Shown here: positions 13,719 through 19,510 of the stretch, one piece after another
Position numbering within the stretch: the stretch's first letter is position 1
Layout: each line of letters starts with the position of its first letter
Assembly (NCBI GenBank): GCA_041658725.1
Contig: JBAZZQ010000066.1
Span: 1 to 19,510, forward strand
From: JBAZZQ01 sp041658725
GTDB lineage: Bacteria > Planctomycetota > Phycisphaerae > JAAYCJ01
Reading direction: 5' to 3'
Length of the DNA stretch: 19,510 bases
Made by a program: the position numbers and the translations under genes
The notes under the pieces: generated by a model
Told to the model about the DNA's origin: nothing
The model's database searches: none
What the model saw: only the letters and a program-made list of their open reading frames with translations

Positions 13719-14996
13719 ATGAAAATACTGATTGTGGGTTCTGGCGGACGAGAACATGCTCTGGCGTGGAAGATCGCGGATTCGCCGTTGTGCACGGAAT
13801 TATACTGCGCGCCGGGGAATCCGGGGACGGCGGAACTTGGGACCAATGTGAATATCGCGGATAATAATATTGACGAGCTGGTAAAATTCGCAAAAGAAAA
13901 ACAGATCGATTTGGTCGTGATCGGTCCGGAAGACCCGCTTTTTGGCGGACTGGCGGACCGTTTGTCGGAAGCTGGGATCAAAGCGTTTGGCCCGACGGCG
14001 GCAGCGGCGCAGTTGGAAAGCGACAAAGCATATTCCAAGGAGATGATGCGGCAATATGCGATACCGACGGCGGAGGCGAGGATTTTTACCAATTACGCGG
14101 ACGCCAAGGCGTATATCGCTTCGCGGGATGAGCCTCTGGTGATCAAAGCGGCGGGTCCGGCGAAGGGAAAAGGGGTGATCGTGTGCGCCGATCCGTCGGA
14201 GGCGATGCTGGCGGCGGAGAAGATCATGGTCGATAAGATTTTCGGAGCGTCCGGGGAAAAGCTCGTGGTGGAAGAAAAGCTCACGGGTCAGGAGGTTTCG
14301 ATTTTAGCCCTGGTCGATGGCAGAAATATCTACGTGCTGGAGTCAGCACAGGATCACAAGGCGATCGGAGATAACGATACCGGACCGAATACCGGCGGAA
14401 TGGGAGTTTATACCCCCGTTCCGTTTTTGACGGAACAGATTTTGCAGCAGGTCGAACGGCAAGTTCTCGTGCCGATTGTCGATGCCGTCAACCGTAGCGG
14501 AAGCACCTACCAAGGTGTGTTGTACGCCGGGCTGATGCTGACGACGACTGGACCGAAAGTTCTGGAATTCAATACACGGTTCGGCGATCCAGAGACTCAG
14601 CCGATTATCATGCGATTAAAATCGGACCTCGTCGAGGCCTTGCTGGCCACCGTGGAAGGAAAGCTCGATGAGATTACTTTACAGTGGGATCCCCGCCCGG
14701 CGGTATGCGTCGTCATGTCATCCGGCGGATATCCGGGAAAATATGAAACCGGAAAGGTCATCACCGGAATCGACGAAACAAGGTCTATGCCCGACACCAT
14801 GGTTTTTCACGCCGGGACGGGAATGGATAGCCAGGATCGATTGGTTACCGCCGGTGGACGGGTTTTAGGCGTTACAGCCCTGGGAGAAACCCTCACCGAA
14901 GCCAAACGGCGGACATACAATGCCGTGAACAAAATTCAATTCGACGGTATGTATTATAGAAAAGATATTTCCGACAAAGGGCTTCGCCCGGTTTAG
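13719..14996 (+). CDS. purD: Phosphoribosylamine--glycine ligase
   Basis: ATP-grasp enzyme joining phosphoribosylamine and glycine in step two of purine synthesis. The 425 residues are of normal length. Signatures: MKILIVGSGGREHALAW at the N-terminus, VVIGPEDPLFGGLAD, QDHKAIGDNDTGPNTGGMG, and LEFNTRFGDPETQPI for metal binding. The ATP-grasp loop reads VIKAAGPAKGKGV where most relatives have K-A-D/S-G-L-A-x-G-K-G-V; the G-K-G core is kept, so activity is expected. The start ATG has only weak GGAA upstream. It is 42 bases before pckG on the same strand, an unusual pairing metabolically but likely one transcript. Confidence 0.97.
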   Translation: MKILIVGSGGREHALAWKIADSPLCTELYCAPGNPGTAELGTNVNIADNNIDELVKFAKEKQIDLVVIGPEDPLFGGLADRLSEAGIKAFGPTAAAAQLESDKAYSKEMMRQYAIPTAEARIFTNYADAKAYIASRDEPLVIKAAGPAKGKGVIVCADPSEAMLAAEKIMVDKIFGASGEKLVVEEKLTGQEVSILALVDGRNIYVLESAQDHKAIGDNDTGPNTGGMGVYTPVPFLTEQILQQVERQVLVPIVDAVNRSGSTYQGVLYAGLMLTTTGPKVLEFNTRFGDPETQPIIMRLKSDLVEALLATVEGKLDEITLQWDPRPAVCVVMSSGGYPGKYETGKVITGIDETRSMPDTMVFHAGTGMDSQDRLVTAGGRVLGVTALGETLTEAKRRTYNAVNKIQFDGMYYRKDISDKGLRPV

Positions 14997-15038
14997 GGTT
15001 AAATTTTCAACCCAAAACTATTTTTAAAAGGAGACAAA

Positions 15039-16790
15039 ATGGTTCTTCAACACAGCGGGCTGCAAAGTTGGATTGACGAAGTGGCGAGTCTGACCAGGCC
15101 GGACCAAATTTTGGTTTGCGACGGTTCGCAGAGCGAATTTGAGCGATTCAAACAGCAGGCACTGACGCAAAAGATATTTTATTCGTTGGATGAAACCAAG
15201 TGGCCGGGGTGTTTGTATCATCGCAGCCATCCGAAGGACGTCGCCCGGACGGAAGGCCGAACCTTTATCTGCACGCGAGAGAAGAAAGACGCCGGAATTA
15301 CGAATAATTGGATGGCGCCGGATCAGGCGAAAGAAACGGTTCTTCCTTTATTTAAGAATTCCATGACGGGCAGAACGATGTATGTGCTGCCGTACCTGAT
15401 GGGTCCGGTCGGATCGCCGTACAGCAATGTCGGGGTGGAGCTTACCGACAGTTTGTATGTGGCCATCAGCATGCGGATCATGACGCGAATGGGCCAAGTG
15501 GCGCTGGATGCCCTGGGCAGCGACGGAAAATATGTCAAAGGTCTGCATTCAATGGGCGATTTGGAGCCGGATCATAAATATATTCTGCATTTTCCCGAAG
15601 AGCACGCGATCTGGAGCGTGGGGTCGGGTTACGGCGGCAATGCCCTTCTGGGTAAAAAATGCCATTCCCTGCGGATCGCCAGTTGGCAAGCCAGAAACGA
15701 AGGTTGGATGGCGGAGCACATGCTGATTCTCGGCTTGGAAACCCCGGACGGGGAAATAACCTACATGGCGGCGGCGTTTCCCAGCGCGTGTGGAAAAACA
15801 AACCTGGCCATGCTCGCCTCGCCGCTGGAAAAGCTCGGCTACCGAGTTTGGATGGTGGGCGATGATATCGCGTGGCTTAATATCGGGCCGGACGGACGGC
15901 TTTGGGCGATGAATCCCGAAAATGGATTTTTTGGCGTGGCCCCCGGAACCTCAGCCAAGACCAACCCAAACGCATTAAAGACGGTAGCGAAAAATTCACT
16001 CTTTACGAATGTGGTTTTGGGCAAGGACGGCAGTGTGTGGTGGGAAGGAATGGACGTCCCCCCGCCGGCGGAAGGCTGGGACTGGCTGGGTAACCCGTGG
16101 ACCTCCGCAAGCCCGGAAAAAGGAGCGCATCCGAATTCTAGATTCACTACTCCCGTAGCCCAATGCCCGACATTGTCGAAAAGATGGCAGGACCCGCAGG
16201 GCGTGCCAATTTCCGCGATTATCTTCGGCGGCCGTCGAGCCAGACTAGCCCCGCTGGTGTATCAAAGCTTTGACTGGAATCACGGGACGTATGTAGGCGC
16301 AACGATGGCCTCGGAGCAAACCGCCGCCTCCGAAGGAAAGATCGGCATCGTCCGGCGAGACCCGATGGCGATGCTGCCCTTCTGCGGATATAACATGACC
16401 CACTATTTCAGGCACTGGTTCGAAATGGGACAAAAAATCAAGAATCCGCCGATGATTTTCCATATCAACTGGTTCCGAACGAACGAAAAAGGTAAATTCC
16501 TCTGGCCGGGCTTCGGCGAAAATATCCGCGTCTTAATCTGGATAGCCGAGCGGATCAAAGGAAAAGGCAAAGCAGTAAAAGCCCCCATCGGCCACATCCC
16601 GACGCCAGATGGATTGTTGCTCGACGGCCTGGATATCTCCAAAGAAAATCTCGACCAACTGCTGGCGGTCAATCAAGAAGATTGGCAAAAGGAATTGAAA
16701 GAACATCAAGAATTCCTGGCCACATTCGGCGAAGATTTACCCAAACAATTGACGGATGAGTACAACAAACTTCACCAGCGGTTGGGATAA
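15039..16790 (+). CDS. pckG: Phosphoenolpyruvate carboxykinase (GTP)
   Basis: Interconverts oxaloacetate plus GTP and phosphoenolpyruvate plus carbon dioxide plus GDP, the entry to gluconeogenesis or an anaplerotic step. The 583 residues are near the usual length of about 600. Key motifs: MGPVGSPYSNVGVELTDS for substrate binding, the P-loop with reactive cysteine AAFPSACGKTNLAM (C251, K253), and FFGVAPGTSAKTNPNA, with FLWPGFGENIRVLIWI near the C-terminus. This is the GTP type, not the ATP type. The ATG has AAGGAG seven bases upstream. It is followed by a strong terminator at 16841-16874. Confidence 0.97.
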   Translation: MVLQHSGLQSWIDEVASLTRPDQILVCDGSQSEFERFKQQALTQKIFYSLDETKWPGCLYHRSHPKDVARTEGRTFICTREKKDAGITNNWMAPDQAKETVLPLFKNSMTGRTMYVLPYLMGPVGSPYSNVGVELTDSLYVAISMRIMTRMGQVALDALGSDGKYVKGLHSMGDLEPDHKYILHFPEEHAIWSVGSGYGGNALLGKKCHSLRIASWQARNEGWMAEHMLILGLETPDGEITYMAAAFPSACGKTNLAMLASPLEKLGYRVWMVGDDIAWLNIGPDGRLWAMNPENGFFGVAPGTSAKTNPNALKTVAKNSLFTNVVLGKDGSVWWEGMDVPPPAEGWDWLGNPWTSASPEKGAHPNSRFTTPVAQCPTLSKRWQDPQGVPISAIIFGGRRARLAPLVYQSFDWNHGTYVGATMASEQTAASEGKIGIVRRDPMAMLPFCGYNMTHYFRHWFEMGQKIKNPPMIFHINWFRTNEKGKFLWPGFGENIRVLIWIAERIKGKGKAVKAPIGHIPTPDGLLLDGLDISKENLDQLLAVNQEDWQKELKEHQEFLATFGEDLPKQLTDEYNKLHQRLG

Positions 16791-16794
16791 ATAA

Positions 16795-16826
16795 AGCTGA
16801 CAGCAGACAGCGAACAGCTTACAGCC
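16795..16826. repeat. Quasi-periodic word repeat after pckG
   Basis: Imperfect units AGCTGAC, AGCAGAC, AGCGAAC, AGCTTAC, about seven bases each. This is one of several such runs in the window. Confidence 0.6.
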
Positions 16827-16840
16827 TTGATGAGTTCTGT

Positions 16841-16874
16841 GCCACGGTTGGCTTGTCCAACCGTGGCTTTTTTT
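16841..16874 (+). terminator. Terminator of purD-pckG formed by a dispersed palindrome
   Basis: A perfect 11-base stem GCCACGGTTGG/CCAACCGTGGC, a CTTGT loop, then seven T. It is the third copy of the repeat at 13524-13588, here working as a rho-independent terminator. Confidence 0.88.
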
Positions 16875-16897
16875 GATTTGACGTACCCATGACTTTT

Positions 16898-16979
16898 GTA
16901 GGGGCGAACCTCGTGTTCGCCCTCTTTATTCACCCGCTCAATTACATCCCGAAGGACGAACACAAGATTCGCCCCCACC
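16898..16979. repeat. Facing pair of GGGGCGAAC palindromic repeats
   Basis: Left copy 16898-16922 has GGGCGAAC/GTTCGCCC arms. The right copy 16954-16979, inverted, reads GGGGCGAATCTTGTGTTCG. They agree at about 19 of 22 core positions. This is a different family from the TGTGCCACGG repeat. Confidence 0.7.
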
Positions 16980-16998
16980 ATGCCGTGCTGATTTGTCC

Positions 16999-17400
16999 TT
17001 ACCAGATCGTCGGAATATTGGCGGCAAGTATCTTCTGGTCGCGCGTGATGAGGGGAACGTTAAGATAAATGGCGGTGGCGACAATAATTCGATCCGGAAG
17101 GTCGGGTACTATCTTACGAGGTATCTGAGACACAGCCCTTGCTACGGGTAAATCCAGTGAGACCACTTCCAGCGCGCTCCGGCTATCCGCCAACGCGTCG
17201 AAAATTCGAGTCACTAGATTTGAAGGCAGACGTCCCTTTTCCACGAGATAGATAATTTCCACCAGTGAAATAGACGCTATGAAAATCGGGTCTCCATTAG
17301 CCACCGCCGCTTCCATACTTTTCTTCGCCGCGTCTGACAGATTGGGTGAATCAAGAAGATACCAAACAACGGCGTGTGTATCGGCCAACAACGCGCTCAC
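16999..17400 (-). CDS. vapC: PIN-domain ribonuclease toxin, VapC family
   Basis: Toxin of a type II system; PIN nucleases cut tRNA or other RNA in a magnesium-dependent way. From GTG 17400 the protein has 133 residues with the full acidic set: D7 in LADTHAVVW, E48 in SLVEIIYL, D103 in LPDRIIVATA, D121 in ITRDQKI. The GTG overlaps the vapB stop (GTGA), which supports this start over the longer frame to 17490 and implies coupled translation. It appears functional. Confidence 0.93.
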   Translation of the reverse strand: MSALLADTHAVVWYLLDSPNLSDAAKKSMEAAVANGDPIFIASISLVEIIYLVEKGRLPSNLVTRIFDALADSRSALEVVSLDLPVARAVSQIPRKIVPDLPDRIIVATAIYLNVPLITRDQKILAANIPTIW

Positions 17401-17633
17401 GGTTCTATCTCCCGTGGAAAGTTCCCCCACATTTCCTTTCGCGTATCGGTGATATCCTGCTCCGATATATCGGCCTTCAAATCGGCGCACAGTCCGAGCA
17501 GACTTCGCCGCGGTTGCTTCACCGCCGATTTCTGTTGGAGAAAGTCAAGAAAATCCAACATCTCCTGCTGCTTGTCCGGCGGCAAAGTACGCCATTTTTC
17601 CAAAAGAATATGTCCAAAGTCCATTGTCGTCAT
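17397..17633 (-). CDS. vapB: VapB-type antitoxin with DUF2281-like sequence
   Basis: A 78-residue protein. WRTLPPDKQQEMLDFLDFLQQK at the start, SLLGLCADLKADISEQDI in the middle and MWGNFPRE at the end are the usual pattern of DUF2281-type antitoxins paired with PIN toxins. It should neutralise VapC and repress its own promoter. The start at 17633 is chosen because GGAGG lies about eight bases upstream; the frame extends seven codons further. Promoter at 17660-17688. Confidence 0.88.
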   Translation of the reverse strand: MTTMDFGHILLEKWRTLPPDKQQEMLDFLDFLQQKSAVKQPRRSLLGLCADLKADISEQDITDTRKEMWGNFPREIEP

Positions 17634-17659
17634 CGGGCTTCCTCCACAATTCATTTTAA

Positions 17660-17688
17660 ATTATATTCGTATTCCCCAAACATGCCAA
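17660..17688 (-). promoter_or_regulatory. vapBC promoter
   Basis: On the minus strand TTGGCA (17688-17683), a 17-base spacer, and a perfect TATAAT (17665-17660), 26 bases above the vapB start. Confidence 0.75.
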
Positions 17689-17710
17689 TGGTTTCTTTTT
17701 CATCGACGAT

Positions 17711-17739
17711 TTGACAACCGGTCGAAATCCGATTAGAAT
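17711..17739 (+). promoter_or_regulatory. hicB promoter
   Basis: TTGACA at 17711-17716, a 17-base spacer, and TAGAAT at 17734-17739, 41 bases before the hicB start. It is back to back with the vapBC promoter. Confidence 0.75.
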
Positions 17740-17780
17740 CCAGCTTGGTATATCAATCGCTGACCATTTCAGGTGATGCC

Positions 17781-17996
17781 ATGAATGATAGTGAGTATAC
17801 AGCCGTTGTGAAAAAAGTGGATGACTGGTGGATAGGATGGATCGAAGAAGTTCCCGGGGTCAATTGCCAGGAACGGACCCGAAAAGAACTTTTGCAGACC
17901 CTTCGCGTCATTCTGAAGGAAGCGATTGAGTTTAACAAGCGGGACGCTTTATCGGCCGCTGGTGTCAACTTTGAAGAAACCAAAATCGCCGTATGA
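17781..17996 (+). CDS. hicB: HicB-family antitoxin, now without an intact toxin
   Basis: A 71-residue HicB-type antitoxin: YTAVVKKVDDWWIGWIEEVPGV is the family's N-terminal strand pattern, followed by TRKELLQTLRVILKEAIEF. The start at 17781 has AGGTGA upstream. Its stop overlaps the hicA ATG (ATGA), the typical coupled arrangement, here in the less common order of antitoxin first. The promoter looks intact. Since hicA is broken, HicB may persist as an orphan that can still neutralise related toxins or repress this promoter; this is inferred. Confidence 0.85.
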   Translation: MNDSEYTAVVKKVDDWWIGWIEEVPGVNCQERTRKELLQTLRVILKEAIEFNKRDALSAAGVNFEETKIAV

Positions 17997-18220
17997 AACG
18001 CAAGGATTTATAAAAGAATTACCTTTGCGAACTTTGCGGTCTTTGCGGTTTAAAAAAATCTTTTGGTTGCGGCCAAAGACGCGATAGGAAGCCAAGCCGT
18101 CATTCGTGGTGGGGGAATATTCGCATGAACAAGCGATCCGCCGTTCCACGCCATTCGGAGATTAACGATATCCTAGCCGACAAAATATGCAAAGACCTGG
18201 GCATCCCGTCGATCAGATAA
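17993..18220 (+). pseudogene. hicA: Broken HicA mRNA-interferase toxin gene
   Basis: HicA binds and cleaves mRNA with a catalytic histidine. The start MKRKDL is typical, but TAA follows at 18011-18013. Read in the same frame to 18220, the end is unmistakable HicA: GC, then RHSWWGNIRMNKRSAVPRH, then SEINDILADKICKDLGIPSI. Between MKRKDL and GC there are 18 codons where about six are normal; the excess is a TTTGCGGTC-type word repeat at 18022-18050. So there is one premature stop plus an insertion of roughly 33-36 bases. The histidine of RHSWW is kept, so damage is limited to the N-terminal helix. Confidence 0.88.
18022..18050 (+). repeat. Word repeat inserted in hicA
   Basis: Three imperfect units of about nine bases: CCTTTGCGA, ACTTTGCGG, TCTTTGCGG. 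It is of the same character as the intergenic word repeats at 7221, 11374 and 16795, though a different word. Confidence 0.7.
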
Positions 18221-18266
18221 TCGAGATTTCTGTAAAGTAGGTTTTCTTAAACCATCCTCAACTCTT

Positions 18267-19364
18267 CTATTTTCTCCGTCGCAGGAGTGTCAGGCCGCCC
18301 ATCGCCAGAAAGCCCATCGGCACCGGTTCGGGAATCGTCAGCAAAAACGCATGCTCATGCCCATTGGGGCTAATACCATAGCCGACTATTTGTCCGGAAT
18401 TGTTGATGGCTTGAGCATTTGTGAGAGTCCAACCGGAACCGGAAGGCAAAAGTGTGTTCAGATCGGTGGCGATTCCGCCGGAGTAAAGAAAGGCTCGTGG
18501 TGCCCCGGATGGTTCAAACTGGCCCACTATCTGACCGATATCATTGATGTCAAAAGCCCGGCTATTGTTGCTGCCTAAAAGGTCATGCATAACACCATCA
18601 GAGTAAAGAAAGGCACGCATTCCACCGCTACTAGTATAAGACCACCCTACCACTTGGCCGTTATTGTTGATGCTATCAGCCTCGGACTGGCTTCCACCAA
18701 GTGTGCCTAAGTCCTGCATAATTCCGTCGGAGTAAAGAAAGGCATGCGTGTTATTATTCACCGCAGGCCCGGCGTTGCCCACCACTTGGCCGCTATCGTT
18801 GATGCCAGTGGCATTGCTATACGTTCCACCAAGTGTACCCAAGTCCTGCGTGACTCCACCGGATGAAAGAAAAGCATGCCATTTTAAATCCTGCCATTCT
18901 GTTGCGCCCGGAAGGGTGGCTGAACCCACCACCTGACCGGCAGCGTTGATTCCATAGGCAACGCTATAAGTTCCGCCAAAGGGGGTACCAAGGTCCTGAA
19001 TAGGACCACCGGAGTAAAGAAACGCATGCCGCTGACCTGAGTCTCCAGCAATGAAGGCCTCGCCCACAACTTGACCGCTATCGTTGATGCCAAGGGCCTG
19101 GCTCTCACTTCCGCCGAAGGTGCCCAAATCTTGCATTGCGCCATTGGAGTAAAGAAAGGCATGTCCTGTTTGCCATCCACTTCCCCCCGTAGGGTTGGAC
19201 CAACCCACCACCTGACCGCTGGCGTTGACGCCAAAGGCCTGGCTATCCGTTCCGCCGAGGGTACCCAAGTCGGTGATAGTGTATTGGGCCGCCTGTCCCG
19301 ATACCACCACCACGGAAGCCAACAACCCACCAGCCACCAACATCCATTTCACCGTTCGTTTCAT
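18267..19364 (-). CDS. HAF-repeat exported protein with PEP-CTERM signal
   Basis: A 365-residue exported protein. From ATG 19364 (AAAGGAG upstream) the signal peptide is MKRTVKWMLVAGGLLASVVV, cleaved near SGQA. The body is made of about seven repeats of some 40-48 residues, each with a core like DLGTLGG, then GINDSGQVVG, then HAFLYSGG (HAF/RAF variants), predicted to form a beta-propeller-like or extended surface structure. The C-terminus IPEPVPMGFLAMGGLTLLRRRK is a PEP-CTERM sorting signal. A frame to 19451 exists but its extra residues precede the signal peptide. It probably ends up on the surface or in extracellular polymer. Repeats are similar at the DNA level and could recombine. Confidence 0.92.
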   Translation of the reverse strand: MKRTVKWMLVAGGLLASVVVVSGQAAQYTITDLGTLGGTDSQAFGVNASGQVVGWSNPTGGSGWQTGHAFLYSNGAMQDLGTFGGSESQALGINDSGQVVGEAFIAGDSGQRHAFLYSGGPIQDLGTPFGGTYSVAYGINAAGQVVGSATLPGATEWQDLKWHAFLSSGGVTQDLGTLGGTYSNATGINDSGQVVGNAGPAVNNNTHAFLYSDGIMQDLGTLGGSQSEADSINNNGQVVGWSYTSSGGMRAFLYSDGVMHDLLGSNNSRAFDINDIGQIVGQFEPSGAPRAFLYSGGIATDLNTLLPSGSGWTLTNAQAINNSGQIVGYGISPNGHEHAFLLTIPEPVPMGFLAMGGLTLLRRRK

Positions 19365-19490
19365 GTGCCGCTCCTTTGCCTTGAATTTTAACCCAACCTT
19401 CGCACTTTGCTGATCGAAAAAAATATTTTTCGGCCACGGCGGGGTCGGCAACGCGGTTTCCGGTCGCCAAACCCCTGTGGTGAAGACCTA

Positions 19491-19505
19491 CCCCCTTGAA
19501 GGGGG
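19491..19505. repeat. Short G/C palindrome near the right edge
   Basis: CCCCCTT and AAGGGGG around a single base. It may be another dispersed palindrome; its context is cut off by the window end. Confidence 0.4.
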
Positions 19506-19510
19506 CGAGG

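Noticed and set aside
1..19510. CRISPR array
   Set aside because: No regularly spaced direct repeats with unique spacers; the HAF-protein repeats at 18267-19364 are coding.
1..19510. tRNA or rRNA genes
   Set aside because: No cloverleaf with T-loop and acceptor pairing, and no rRNA core motifs, were found on either strand by eye.

Overview
The window most resembles a Planctomycetota genome, probably a Phycisphaerae-like lineage. This is inferred from two PEP-CTERM proteins (one built of HAF repeats), outer-membrane genes (lpxB, a BamE-like lipoprotein), a GTP-type PEP carboxykinase next to purD, and intergenic space rich in short palindromes and quasi-periodic words. No rRNA or tRNA gene is visible, so the assignment is not firm.

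Layout. 1-1400 holds the first codons of a leftward gene, a complete Mrr-type restriction endonuclease and a small antitoxin-like gene. 1471-1754 is a compact unit: a shortened GIY-YIG nuclease gene between two inverted copies of one palindrome. 1878-3509 is an alkaline-phosphatase-superfamily hydrolase. 3531-5722 is an AT-rich two-gene segment (PD-(D/E)XK-like protein plus BRO-N protein) bounded by 40-base inverted repeats matching at 36 of 40 positions. 5815-9066 holds a lipoprotein amidase and, leftward, aspS and folE. 9183-9847 is a small secreted protein with two consensus promoters and a strong terminator. 9848-10152 is a structured gap. 10153-13386 is a leftward envelope cluster: PEP-CTERM protein, lipoprotein, BamE-like lipoprotein, DUF2283 protein and a divergent LpxB. 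13719-16874 is rightward purD-pckG ending at a terminator made from a dispersed palindrome. 16999-18220 carries two divergent toxin-antitoxin loci: vapBC looks intact, while hicBA keeps hicB and has a broken hicA. The window ends with a leftward HAF-repeat PEP-CTERM protein.

Functionally it mixes housekeeping genes (translation, purine and folate synthesis, gluconeogenesis, lipid A and envelope assembly) with accessory patches at 1-5722 and 16999-18220. The best candidates for something undescribed are the inverted-repeat-bounded nuclease/BRO segment, the GIY-YIG gene tightly framed by covarying palindromes, and the structured gap near 10000-10140. The hicA locus is a clear example of a toxin gene damaged by a short intergenic word repeat. 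All assignments come from reading motifs; no database search was run.
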